This document shows positions 25,831 through 37,568 of a stretch of 64,000 nucleotides of DNA, piece by piece. The first letter of the stretch is position 1. Every line of letters starts with the position of its first letter. Position numbers and translations under genes: made by a program. A model generated the notes under the pieces. The model ran no database searches, was not told where the DNA came from, and saw only the letters and a program-made list of their open reading frames with translations. Source of the stretch: Chamaea fasciata (lineage: Eukaryota > Chordata > Aves > Passeriformes > Sylviidae); the NCBI GenBank assembly GCA_029207755.1, contig JARCOQ010000007.1, positions 38,583,656 to 38,647,655 on the forward strand. The letters run 5' to 3'.

Positions 25831-26160
25831 TCTTTATTAAGTCCATGAACAAGTCCTGTCATCTTCCATGAAACGTCAAAAAATCCCTTTCTTCCTGATC
25901 TGTCATCTTAGTCTTATCTCTAATAATTTTCCACTCAACCTAGCAGAACCACTTCTTATCAGATCCTTTTGTATCACACATGCAGATACTAAATAACCTC
26001 TCATTTTACTTAGGCAGGCAATATTTCTGACCCTTCAATTATACCTATTGGGCCGTGCTATTCATTCCCAGCGACCTCAGTACCTTCCTACCATTGCTTT
26101 GACAGAGTTCAATTAACAGTTTCTTTCTTAGAAACCAGCTTAACTAAGAATAATTTATGT

Positions 26161-26440
26161 TTGTTTGGGTTGGTTTTTGTTGTTGATGTTGTTGTTTGGT
26201 TTCTGGTTTTGTTTGGGTTTTTCTTTGTTTCAGGGTGGGTTTTTTTTGTTTTTTGTTTGGGTATGGGGTTTTTTTGGGGGGGGTTGGGAGGAGTTTGGGG
26301 GGGTTGTTTGGTTTGGGGTTTTTCGGTTATGTTTGTTTGGCTTTGGGGGGCTTGTTGTTTTTGTTAGTGGGGGTTTTTTCTTCTTTTTCTTTTTATTTTC
26401 CTTTTTTGTTTGTTTGTTTTGTTTTGTTTTGTTTCTTTCT
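26161..26440 (+). repeat. G/T-rich low-complexity block with G-quadruplex potential
   Basis: Almost free of A and C for about 280 bases. Four or more G runs lie close together at 26,274-26,320 (including an 8-G and a 7-G run), which satisfies the usual G-quadruplex pattern. It ends in GTTTT repeats. Hydrophobic Phe/Gly/Val frames across it (68-104 codons) are translated repeat. Confidence 0.9.
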
Positions 26441-28190
26441 AAATACCAGACTGTGGTAGAGACAGCAAAGTCACTTTAGGATGTCTGTGGCATTCACTTG
26501 AGGCCAGGAAACAGGACAAAACACCTACAAGAATCTTATGTCCTTCTGCAGAGACAGCCAAAAGCAATATAGGGTGGATGAAGGAGTATTGGAAAACTAA
26601 GGTCAGGAAACAAACTCAATCCTTTTCTTCTTGCTTCCATCTTTTCCATGTTGGATCTACACTTGCCTAAGAAATTTAACCTTTAGACTGAATACCTCAA
26701 AACTCCAGCCTTCACCTTCTACTTTCTCTATAAATTAGCAGGAAAAAAAACACCACCGAGTTTTAAGGAAGCACGTTTTCAAGTTTCAGCCATTTCTCTC
26801 TAATGCACCTTAGAGCTCCCATTTGAGGCACACATCCAAAAATGCCCTGGTACAATTTTAGTGTTGTTCAGACTTAGACAACAATAATTACTGGTTTATT
26901 TCAAAACCAATGAATAGGGATTTATGCACGAATTTAAGGCTAGTGATGGAGCTAAGGAACTTACCTGCCTGACAGGAGATTAAGCAAAAGGTTGCAAGCA
27001 TCTTTAACATTATGCCTCTGGACTAGATACAACAGGCCTCTCACATTGTACATTTTTTAAAAAGTGTTGCTTGCTGATCAGTTGTCTCCTTGAAAATTCT
27101 CTCACCCTAATAGTGATGCCTACCAGATAACCAAATATTTTTCATTTATCTAAATGACAATTTTATTTCTGTTGTGTTAGGCAATATGTTCTTCTACAAA
27201 GAGAGCCTGTGACATAACAGGCTCCTGCCAGAGGATAGTAACATAGTGCATTAGATCAATCTGAATCACTAAGGCGCAGGCCAACTGCTAAGGGCAGATA
27301 AATCAGTCATCTTGCGAAACATCTGGTGGCAAAACACCTCAGCATCCCTTCAGGTATGAAGGGTTTTCAGCAGTCTAAAACAGATTAAACCTTTCCATTC
27401 TCTCCTATAAGAAGATGGGGGTGGTACCAAGCAGAGTCCAAAAAACCTTTAGAATTTCAAAGCTGCAGAAAAGCTACATAAACAGTCATACAATACACTG
27501 GGACAGCAGACTTCTCCACTTCTGCTACGACATCTCTCGCTATCAGAGGAGAAGGCTGAAAACAAAGGGCATACAGAGTCACTGGCATGGAAAGAAAGTG
27601 GTCAAATGTGTGTTGGTGATAGGAATGCATAGAAGCTGATCTAAAGGTACCAGGGAATTAGAGGGAATGGAAGACCAGCTCACATGTAGTGTCACAGCCA
27701 CAGAGGTCTCAATCACAGGAGAATTTTTCATGTGCACATTATATTGAAGCATTACATAAGACACAGCAACATTATCCGCATGTAACTCTTCTCTTTCATG
27801 TAAAATCTAATATGACAAACAGCACTTAGACCTCAGAAGAGACACTAAGAAACACTTAAAAACACAGTACGTAGTTGAAATATTAACAGGATTTACATGT
27901 ACAGACTGAAAGATCAGGATATTGTGTTAAAATCCCCTACGCTGCAGGCTGACTTAAATATTTCAGTTTCACTGGGATTTAGGTAAAAAACCTGAAGAAA
28001 TTGACCACCAACGCTTTCATTGCTAAACAGACGTGTACGATTTTGACATTTGTAGTTTGCAGTACAAATAGACCACAAATAAATGAGTAACGTCGACATT
28101 CCTAAAAGTATTTTTTAAACCCCATCTAAACGCATTTCCACTGTAGCCCTGCATTGGTTTCACTGTAACTCAGCGACGAAGAGTGCCACG
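26441..28190. other. non-coding stretch grading into the CpG-island shore
   Basis: Unique sequence. CpG dinucleotides become more frequent towards 28 kb (27,920-28,100). One weak minus-strand exon candidate lies at 27,992-28,101. Nothing else could be identified. Confidence 0.45.
27992..28101 (-). CDS. weak candidate second exon of the minus-strand gene
   Basis: An acceptor-like ATACTTTTAG ends at 28,102, and 110 bases are open to CTTCAG at 27,992. It reads MSTLLIYLWSICTANYK and CQNRTRLFSNESVGG. The leading two bases complete the split codon left by the proposed first exon (28,680-28,746), so the phases agree. Five CpG are retained, but the whole region is island shore. The donor (CAG then GTTTTT) is poor, which is the main reason for low confidence. 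Confidence 0.17.
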
Positions 28191-29220
28191 GGGAAGGCGT
28201 TTGAGCGGGGCAACTATGTTTTCTGTCCCGTATCCAGGCGCTGGAGGCGGATCCCCGCCGTGGAGCGCGGATGCAGCCCTGCGGGGCGGCAGCCTCCCCG
28301 GCTCTGCGGCAGAGCCGCGCTCGGGGACACCGGCAGCGCTGCCGTTGAAGGGGCCCGCCCGCCACTCTTATCGCCCGAGGGGTTGCAGGGCGTGTGTGGC
28401 GCAGATACACCGCGGGGCCAGGGAGCGCCCCTTCGCTCCCTTGCGCCACCGGCGGGCCGAGCACCGGTACAAGCCGCCCCGGGACCCCCGGGCTCGGGTC
28501 GCCTCCGGGGCCCACTCGCGCCGCCCGGCGGGGAGGAGCCGCCGCTGGGCCGGCTCGATCCCCGCCGCCCGAGCAGCGCGGAGAGAGGGAGGCGGCGCGG
28601 CCGCCTGCGCCTCAAGCTGGCGGAGCGCCGGCGGGGGCCGGGCAGACCCTTCCCGCCCACGAGGAACGCGCCCACTCACCCGCCGAGCCTCCGGCGACGA
28701 CTTGTTGAGAGGCCTCCTGCAGAAAGCCCCGGGGTTGCCGAGCCATCCTTGCCCGTGCCGCGGCGGCGACGAGAGGCAGCTGGCGCCTGGAGAGCGGCTG
28801 CCGAGCCGGGGCCGAGTCCGCTCTGGGCGGGTGGGGAAGGGCCGGCGGGGCCGCGGTTATCTGTGGGCGGGAGGGGCGGCCGCGAACGCCGGGGGCGCCG
28901 GGCTGCGCGGCCCCGCGGTGGCCTTTGGCAGCCGGCCCCGGCCAGAGGGCGGCCCCGGGCAGGGCACGGGCTCGCAGCGACGGGTGATCCCTTCCAGTCG
29001 GGAAAACGGCAGCCTCTCTCTCTTAGGACAGAGCCGGGACGGCCGGCGCTGCGATCGCCCACGCTGGGGCGGGGAGCGAGGCTGCGGCACTGTCAGCCAC
29101 AGTCGGCGGGGGACGGCAGCCGCTCGCCTGCTCAGACTCGGGCCCTACACTCCTGTCTCGGGGCTGGTGCCATACAGCGCACATCCTGCTCTCCCACCGC
29201 TGCTGGGACCCAGCTAACAC
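28190..29220. promoter_or_regulatory. CpG island 1
   Basis: About 1 kb of dense G+C with abundant undepleted CpG in an otherwise AT-rich window, typical of a vertebrate promoter. Sp1-type GC boxes include a close pair at 28,865-28,870 and 28,873-28,879, about 120-135 bp upstream of the proposed minus-strand ATG. No TATA box is obvious. Open frames of 77-344 codons exist on both strands but encode Arg/Pro/Gly/Ala-rich products typical of translated GC-rich DNA, so I do not call them genes. Confidence 0.92.
28680..28860 (-). CDS. probable first exon of a divergent minus-strand gene, start at 28,746
   Basis: On the minus strand an ATG at 28,746-28,744 sits in a strong Kozak context (GCAAGGATGGC: A at -3, G at +4). 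It opens a frame of 22 codons, MARQPRGFLQEASQQ then VVAGGSA. This runs into a consensus donor, TCGGCGG then GTGAGT (28,680/28,679), leaving one base of a split codon. Paired GC boxes lie just upstream at 28,865-28,879, so transcription probably begins at about 28.80-28.86 kb; the 5' limit given is approximate. I do not recognise this N-terminus. The longer frames through the donor are probably translated intron. Confidence 0.5.
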
Positions 29221-30745
29221 ACGCAAATCCTCTGCTGCTCAGTTTCTAGGAGGGGTCGGTGGTGCCGCTGGGCTCACAGGCTTTTTGAAGCCTACTGTCC
29301 TTTTAAAACCTTTAGTCTAAAGGTTGGTTCCATCTCTTCGATGTTCAAAGGACACGGGTATTTTGTCACCTGGAGTGTAACTATTACATGTGTTACACGG
29401 GCCTGTTGGCCTATCTTAGTAAACCCGGTGACAGGGCACGGGCTGGAAGTGCTGGGACATAGCGCCGTTGCCGACAGCTTCCAGCACTGCTTTCGGCAAG
29501 GCCAATCTCCGCTTTTCCCGAAGATGCCCGAGTACAACGTGGGGGACAGCATGGGCTCATCCCAGAGGCAGCACCATTGAAGTGCGAGACAATTCATAGG
29601 GGTGTTCTGATACATTAGTTTGCTGAGTGCCTGCAAGTGCTTAGTGATAGGTTAGCCACAAATGTTGCTAAATGACGAGAGGTTCCAACCTTGAAAGGAA
29701 ATGTAGCCTCTTGTAATGTAGAACAAAGATTAGAGAAAAACAAAGGGTCGATTTCTACTGAAAAGGATGGGAACGTAGGAAATATACAGAGAAGTGTTAA
29801 TAAAGTGTTAAAAGACCAAGACCCTAAGTGGCAAAACGAATAATAGTCAGGTATAGCATTCAGTTATATCACTTGAATGCATCAGCAAATAAACAATAAC
29901 ATGAATTTTTGGTCTATGTAGCGGCTGAGTGTGGATTGCTGTGGGAATACAGAATAACTCCCTTAAATTAACAGGCCTTGAACGTGCTCACCTTTGAATA
30001 ATTAAAATCTCAACTTCAATGTTTCATTAGCATTTGCCTTAGTTGGCTTGGCTCCTTGAGACTGCTGCTCAGTAAATACTCCTGGATGATTAAGTCTCCA
30101 GTGTTCCCTATCATCAAAAAGCAGATGCTGAAGCATCACTACTTGTTTTGTTCCACAGATGTAGGTCTCCGTGTGCAACATTCCCTTGGGTACAACTAGA
30201 AAATCTAGTATTAAGGTGGACTTTGTAACAGTATTTCAACAGCAAAGAGAATTTGGAGTTGATCAGAGGGTGCACAAACTGGTCAGATCAATTTGTTTTC
30301 TGCAGAAGGTGTCCCTGTATCAAAGAGAAGGTCAACATGAAGAAACTGAAAAATAGTGGTCAGAGTGCATGTAAGTTACATAGATGTTCACACAGTAGCA
30401 TAACACCTGCTCCTTAAAAACACCAAACAACCTCTGCTGTTGTTAGGAAACTATTAAGGTTGTTTCACAGCATTTAAATTCCGAATATACGCCGCCTTAT
30501 TCAACTGCTCAACTGGAAGTCTCTTTGCGTATGCCACATCTCCCTTATTTTCCATCCACCACTCCCTCCTCCTCCCCCACGAAGGGCAACCTTCCCACTG
30601 TGCACGCTTCCTAAACCACTTCTAGGCTTAATCCTATTACCAAATGGCCTCTTCCCAAACCAGTATATGATCGCCACTCCATTCTTTTCCTCGATATCCC
30701 TGGCAGGGTCTGTCTCTCCATTTGTGGTTACTGCGTCCCTTAGCA
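29221..30745. other. inter-island spacer
   Basis: Intermediate GC near 29.25-29.6 kb, then AT-rich to about 30.7 kb. Opposing open frames overlap at 29,292-29,636 (minus, 114 codons) and 29,341-29,580 (plus, 79 codons). Neither has splice or start context that I trust. No repeat was recognised. Confidence 0.45.
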
Positions 30746-31520
30746 GGGAATTCCGTCCATCCTGGGCAGCACCCCAGAGCTAACACCCGAAGAAGGAAAC
30801 CACCACCGGCCGTGCGGGGCCAGGACGGGAAGGAGAGACCCCCCCAAAGCAGCGCCGCCCCCCGCCCGGCCCCCGCCGAGCCGCCTCTCCCGTCCGCAGG
30901 GCGGTGCCACCCCCGTGCCCCGGTCCCGCCGCCTCGCCCCGCCCCCGGGCCGCGGCCCCGCCGCTGCGCGCTCCCGAGGGCGGCGGGCGCGCGCGCCCCT
31001 CCCCCCGTCCGCCCGCGGCTTTGTTGCGGAGGCGGCGGCGGGGCCGGAGCGCGCAGGTAACGGGGCGGCGGGGCCGGGTCGGGGCCGCCCCGCGGCGCTC
31101 GGGTTGGAACTCGCCCCATCCTCTGCGGCGGGGCTCGGCGGCCCGTCCCGCCGAGGCGGCGTTAGGTCGGGCCGCTCTGCGCCCAGCGCCTCCCCGCGGG
31201 CAAGCGGCCCTTCCCGGCCTCCTCCGCCCCCCGGGGCCGAGCCGCCGCCGGGCCCTTGCGCCGCTGCCCGGCTACATGCGCCGCGGCAGCCCCTTAGCTG
31301 GGCTGATGTTACCTCCCCGTGGCCGCCGGGCGAGCCGACTTGCCCGACTTTCCGCCCGCTCCGCGGCTGGAGATAGGGGGAAGCAAGTTTCCCGTGCGGG
31401 GATGCGCGGTTTGGAGTCCCAGAGACTGTCGGATCAGCGGGGAGGGAAGGGACGAAGGGGCTGCCGCCTCCCGGGAGCGCGGCAGCGCTGAGAAGGGGCC
31501 CGGGACAGTCCGAGATGAAA
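30746..31520. promoter_or_regulatory. CpG island 2
   Basis: A second very GC- and CpG-rich block with multiple CCCGCCCC/GGGGCGG elements (for example around 30,855-30,975). It lies about 2 kb from island 1 and faces the other way, judging from the plus-strand donor at 31,056. Long frames on both strands (up to 264 codons) are Pro/Arg/Ala/Gly-rich artefacts. Confidence 0.92.
30975..31056 (+). other. probable non-coding first exon of a plus-strand gene (5' UTR)
   Basis: A good splice donor, GCGCGCAG then GTAACG, ends the exon at 31,056. No ATG occurs between about 30,790 and this donor, so the exon would be entirely 5' UTR with translation beginning in a later exon. The start near 30,975 is a guess; clustered GC boxes lie just upstream. 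The following intron would be very long, as I see no convincing second exon for tens of kilobases. Confidence 0.42.
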
Positions 31521-34118
31521 CCTGCCCCGAACAAGTGCAGGAGGTCGGTGCTGGATCTTTAGTGTCAGATGAGAACAAACTGTGGAAGATACTCAGCATT
31601 GTAGCAATACATTAAAAAACAAACAAACAAACAAACCCTATCACTACAAGAACTTGCCAAAATAAAGTTTGTACTTTTTTTTTAATATTTATGACTTAAA
31701 GCTTCTTAGGAAATCCCAATGAGCTGTATACCTCAGCCCCTGTTGTGATTCATGCTAATCAGATTTCTTCATAATGATGAGGTGAGGGTATGTTTCTCTT
31801 GAGGAAAAAGGCTATGGTTTTTCCGTGTGAACAGTTTGGGAGAAAAACATTCAATAAATGTACCCAAAGGACTATTTTACCTGAGACAACACACCCTCCG
31901 ATGTTTGTCCATGGAAAAACTACAGCTGGGTCTAGGTACAGCTTCAGGAGCTTGAGGTGATTTGAGCTGGGTTGCTGTAGGAGTTTGGGAATTCAGAGTG
32001 CCCTGCAGCACCATAGTGGCTTTTGAATATTCCAGCAAGTTCTAACTACAGTTAGAACAGTCTTAAATTGAAGTGCTTTAGCTGTGGAAGAAAAATCGGT
32101 AAACCACAGCAATGTGCTTTCTGGCTCAGAAGATCTCAGAGCTGCAAATCTTGGAGGTTCTAGGATCTGTGGGTTTTAGGGAAGTGCAGTGATTTGCTTG
32201 CCTTGTTCTTGTACCTGTCCTTGAGCATCCATCCATGCTTGACGAGTTCTGCTCTGGGAATGTACAACTCTGGTTTAACTTGAAACCCCTTGTTTTAGAT
32301 CATCTGTTTATTTAAATATGTTATGGCACTAACTTATAAATCTTGTGAGGTTTAATAAGAGTTAAAACCGTCATGCGAGTTAAACATGCTGCTTATGTGG
32401 TAGTTCTGTTTTGGTTTATTTTGCTGTTTAGTCCCCAGAATGTTGTCATTCATGACAAGGTTCTTCAGCTGTGTGAGACAGACCTATGTACATACACCAA
32501 TGAGGTGCCATCAATTTGATGGTTATGAGCTCTTCTTCTCTGTCACTAGTGAAGGGATTAGCACCAATTTCAGGATCTTGAAAGTGATAAACTTGTCTTG
32601 CTTGTCCAACTAAGAAGAAGATACTCCAGTTCTGGTTGCAGTACGAAAAGTGAAGTGAGGGACTGGGAGGTGAAATTACGTATAGGATTTAGGAAGGTAG
32701 GGACAGTTGCTGCTACTAGTTTCTGTAGGTATTACAAGCTTTCTTGCAATTATACTGCAAGTTCCTTAGAGGATGGTTCCCATTGCAGTTTGTAATGGGG
32801 ACTACTGCCCAATAGTAGTGGGTAACAAATTAAATCTTAAAAGTCTCTTCTGCAGTTTTCACATGATAACTAATTAGATTTCTTGCCTTTTTGTTTGTTT
32901 GCTTGCTTTGTTTCTGGATTTACTTAATTTCTCTTTTAGTTATTAGTTTGACTGTTTTGGAAAAGATGATGTTACTTTATTTCACATTCTATCTCCCTGT
33001 TTGTTAGTAGTCATTCTAGATGCTGCTAAATTAGAAATGTATTATAATGGTGTTAAACTCTTTCCTTGACTAGTAAGAAGCAAAGCAAGGTTTTGTTTCA
33101 GGCTTAGTATTTCTCTTGCAGCAAGACAAATCCAACATATTGTGTTACTGGCAGGAATAGTATGGTGCTGGTGCCACATGACCCACATGTAGCTTTTTTG
33201 CAGTTCGTGGGGGTTTTAGTTTCTGAGAGTGCCTAGATTAGTAAAAAAGTAAGAGAATTTTCAGATCTTGCTAGAAGGAGTTAGGAGAGAAAAAAAATTG
33301 CGTTTGATAATTCTCTGTGTAAAGAATCAACAAATTATTCGTTAGAATTTAAAGCAAGAAGATATATGTGAGCTGAGGGTGAAGGGGAAGAACATCCTGC
33401 CTATAGATTACAGTTTTGTGTAAAATTAATTGAGAACTTGAGAGGTATCGTAATGGATCTTTATGCAGACTTTTTAGTCTGCCAGACATAGGGCAGAACA
33501 GATGCTGCATGTTGATGGCAGTGAAATGCCATACTGCTATGGTTTTAAGCTGTGAATTGGTGATCTGACTTGATGCTCACTTTAGCTCAGAGGCTTCTTC
33601 TCACTTTTAAGTCTGTTATCCTGTGTGGGCAATTGATGTTTCGAAAGTTATCTTTGAAACAAACAAACGACCCTTCTGGGCTGCGACTATTGACAGATTT
33701 AACTACAAGCTAATATTGCAACTGACAGATATTCCTGTAAGTATGATTGTTGCCTTTTTCCTTTCCCTTTGAAAGGAAAAAGGAAGGAGTAAGAGAAACA
33801 GTATTGGACCTTTATTTGCAGAACAGATACAGCTATGGAAAGAACCAGTATGAATGCTCAGTTGTTAAGATGATTCTCTGCTGCTTTCAGCCACCAGTTT
33901 TTTAAGTGACGGGATGTTTGTCATGCTCCTTGCTAGTTTTGTGAGGAAGCTCCCTGCTTGTTTCGTAACAGCAGGCTTCTGTATTCCATGATGATTCTTG
34001 ATGTGGACCTTTGTCTTTTAGGGACAGGTTAAAATGCAAACTGACAGTTTCTGTGGAGTAGTGGCCTTTGGTATAGTAAAGAATATTATATATTAGAATT
34101 TTGAAAATAGTTTATATG
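31521..34118. other. AT-rich probable first intron
   Basis: Starting just after CpG island 2, with a CAAA repeat at 31,617-31,638. The rest is unique T/G-leaning sequence with no credible exon or element. Confidence 0.5.
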
Positions 34119-35156
34119 TGTATTGGCTTTATGTGGCAAGGTTCTTTAGCAGGGAGCTACAGAAGGTCTTCTGTGAGAAGATGCTAGGAGTTTCCCTCAT
34201 GTCTGGCAGAGCCAATGCCAGCCAGGTTCAAGATGGATCCACTGCTGGCCAAGGCCAACCCTGTCAGCATCAGTGGCAGCACCTCTGGGATAACAGTTAA
34301 AAAGGAGGGGGGGGGGGGGGGGGGAGGGAGAGGGGGAGGTTGGGAATTCTCACTTGCAGCTGGACAGAGGAATTAGAATGCGTGAGAGGAAAAACTCTGT
34401 GGACACCAAGGTCAGTGACAAAGCAGAGGGAGGAGGTGCGCCAGCCATCAGAACTGAGATTCCCCTGCAGCCTCTGGTGCAGACCATGATGAGTCAACGG
34501 TGCTCTTGCAGCCCATGGACATCCACAGTGGGATAGAGATCCACCTGCAGCCCACAGAGGGCCCCGCACTGGAGCAGATGTCGGTGCCCAAAGAAGGCTG
34601 TGACCCTATGGGAGACTTGTGCAGTACCGGGCTCCTGGGCAGGCCTGTGATAGAGCAGGTTTGCTGGTGTGAGGGGAGCCATGGGAGACCCACGCTGGAG
34701 GAGCTTGTTCATGAAAGATGGAACCACATGGAAGGGACTCACACTGGAGCAGTTTGTGAATAATTAGTCCATGGGAAGCAATCATGTTGAAGTTTATGCA
34801 GGACTTTATGCTGTGGGAGGGACCCCACGCTGAAGCAGGGGTAGAGTGTGAGGAATTCTCTCCCCGTGGAGGAAGAAGCAGCAGAGACAATGACAAACTG
34901 ACTGTAAACCCTGTTTCTGTCCCTCTGCCCTGCGATGGGGAGGAGGTAGAGAAAACTGGGAGTAAAGTTAAGCCCAAGAAGGAGCGAGAGAAAATTTTTT
35001 TAAAGTTTAGTATTTTCCTGAGTCAAGTCTGTTTTGCCGATGATGGTGATTGGTGGGTGAACCTTTGTTACATTTTTCTTTTCCCTGTACAGCTGAGAAG
35101 GGAGTGATAGAGCAGCTTTGGTGGGCACTTGGATTCCAGTCAGTCAGCCCACCACA
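34119..35156 (+). mobile_element. ERVL-type solo LTR, about 1.04 kb
   Basis: The sequence begins TGTATTGGCTTTATGTGG and ends CAGCCCACCACA, matching a long endogenous-retrovirus LTR class widespread in birds. The flanks atatg (34,114-34,118) and acatg (35,157-35,161) could be a 5-bp target duplication with one transition. Inside are an 18-G run at 34,307-34,324 and several degenerate copies of a CACGCTGGAGCAG-like motif (about 34,566, 34,690, 34,741 and 34,828). No gag, pol or env sequence and no partner LTR lie nearby, so this is a solo LTR left by recombination. Open frames of 60-123 codons within it are not genes. Confidence 0.88.
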
Positions 35157-37542
35157 ACATGATATATTGCTGGGATTGATCTTTGGTTTTCCTAGTATTA
35201 ATGAATCAAATCATGTTTTGTGAAATGTCCACGTGTAGGTCGCAGTTCGCTAAAATAAATTAAATTTCTTGAAACTCTTTGTATGATGTGTGAAACAGGC
35301 ACTAAGTACAATTTACATGATCATGTAAATTGAATGCCAGTGGACTCCTATCATAGTGCAGTATGTGTTGCTTAAGGGTTTACTCTATTTTATTGAACAT
35401 CTAAACATGAAAACAGCTTATTGTATTTACTGTGCACCATTACACTTGGCTGAGTCTTGCCAAAGGCATTGTAATAGTTATTTCCTGCTTTTCAGAGGAA
35501 TTAAAACTCAGTAGTTCATTTAATTATTCTGAAAGCATTTTTTGTTTTGTAACTCAAAGTTCTGGTACTGCATTTTGGCCACCAGAGTATGTGTACAGCA
35601 TATTTTCTTCCTTTTTTTATTAGTTTTTGTTTTGTTTACCTGGGCTTTTCTCTAACAGGCATGTAGAATGAGTTTATTGTGTCAGATGGCTGATGGGTGG
35701 CTGTTTGTACCTGCATTGTGACTTGGCTGTGCTACATAAGCACCAGATGACTTGCAGGAAGGCTCCTGTGGGTTCTGCAGTAGGAAAGGGGTTGAAGGGC
35801 TGAGCAGAGCCCATGAGTGGTTTACAGGCTTTGCCATTATAGTTGCTGAAATATATTCAGGAAATTTACATTGAAAAAAGGCATATAATCCTGTTGTTGA
35901 CTTCATGTGTAGTTAAAATTATCATCAATATGTTTATTTTATTTTTAGCAGGGGCTAAAATACGCGAGACCAGTTCACAGTATCTGTTATGTAATAGAAA
36001 GTCAAGACAGTGGCCGTGGTATCATTTTGTTCAGTATCTCTTGCTAGAGTAGCAAACCCAGGAACAGATCCAGCTTCCCTTTAAGTGAATGGCAAAACTT
36101 CCATCGGTCACAAAAGCACGGGATTACACTGTGGGTTTGGAAGAAATAATTGGTAATGAGTTCAGCTCCTGGAGGGCATTAATTTTTGCACCATGAAATC
36201 CGTAATAAATTGAGTTAAGGAGATCCACATAACACGCTGGTAGACAAATGTTATCCTTTCTGTCCTTTTATGTAAATCTGTTGAAGACAGAATTTGATCT
36301 TTAAGTTATATGTTCATTTAAATAGTAATGTTCTGACTAGCTATGCACTAATTTAAATGTTAAGTGTGAAATAAATTAGAAAAATCTAATCTGGTGCAGT
36401 AATGCAGTATTAGAACAAAGAAGGATTAAAATGCGTGGTTATTGATTAGGTCTTTGGAAGAGGGTGTTAGGTCTCTAGGGAGAGTGTGGCAGTTACCATC
36501 AGGATTTGTGGAATGAGAGCAGGGTTATATCTGAATCGAAACTATTCTGAAAATGCTGTATGATATTCCAGTGTGAGAGAATTCAACATGGGGTCAAAAC
36601 CTGCTGTACTTGAAGCAAACAGACTGCATTTTAAATTTATGGTAGTAATTTATTTAAGCCAATTCACAGGTTCACTTGTACTTCAGCTTATAAATAAAAA
36701 TGTCCAATTGTAAAGGAAGTATTTAGTGCTGAAGAATTACTTCATGGGTGGGCATGTGTATAGTTGTCCTTGATGGGACTAGAACTTGAAAATGTTCTTA
36801 GTTGCCTATTTAACTAAAGAGTGATTCTAAGCTTAGACTGGCTTGGTGAAAAGGGCATAGGACTTTCCGAGGCATGGCAGTTGAGGTGTATAGAAATGAA
36901 AAGTATTAAAAAATTTCTTTTTGTGGAATGTTTACACAATTAAAAATACTTTTTTTGTTGTTTCAGTTTTTAGTGCATAAAGTTAAATATGTTTAAAACT
37001 TTGTAATAGTCTTTTTCAAGATGTTATTGACTTGTTTCCTTTGGGATTAATCAACTCTGCTTTAGCTTTCTTTCATTGCACTGTTTCCAAATGTATATGT
37101 TTGACCCCCGCTCTCCTTGTTAATTCTGATGTTTCAACAGGTGAGAAAGTAGAACCATTCTTCTTACTTGCCTATTGTATTTGATAGGAAAGAAAATATC
37201 AGTTTGTATTATGTTTGCCATGTTTCTGTTGTTTTTTTCCTATGTATTACAGATTGAACTTCATTTTAGATATTGTCTGTCAAAAAGATAAACCTAGTTA
37301 CCAAGAAGAATAGTATCTCAGCTTGCAGCTGAGTGCAGTTAAGACATCTGAGAACACTGACTGAGCATAATTAGAAAAGCTAAGACATTCCGGTGGTGTC
37401 TTCAAAGCTTTTGAAAGAAGTGATGCAAAAATGAGTGTTTTCTTTTTTTAAGCATTTATTTCTCTCAGTAATGGTATGATACATAGTTATATAGTTCTTT
37501 TTGAAAGTTAGTGCTGTTTGAGACAGATTATATGGCAAAATG

Positions 37543-37568
37543 TGAAGATACATTTTAATGTATCTTCA
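37543..37568. repeat. perfect 12-bp inverted repeat, 2-nt loop
   Basis: Arms 37,543-37,554 and 37,557-37,568 are exact reverse complements (first arm tgaagatacatt). It can form a cruciform or RNA hairpin. No function is implied. Confidence 0.9.

Noticed and set aside
25469..25871. Open frames of 111-127 codons around the TTTC array
   Set aside because: Translated microsatellite; no start, splice or composition evidence.
28126..29249. Frames of up to 344 codons in CpG island 1
   Set aside because: GC-rich DNA lacks stop codons in most frames; products are Arg/Pro/Gly/Ala-rich on both strands and ignore the good donor.
30637..31615. Frames of up to 264 codons in CpG island 2
   Set aside because: Same GC-rich artefact on both strands, with no supported start.
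34118..35107. Frames of 60-123 codons at 34.1-35.1 kb
   Set aside because: They lie inside the ERVL LTR, which is non-coding.
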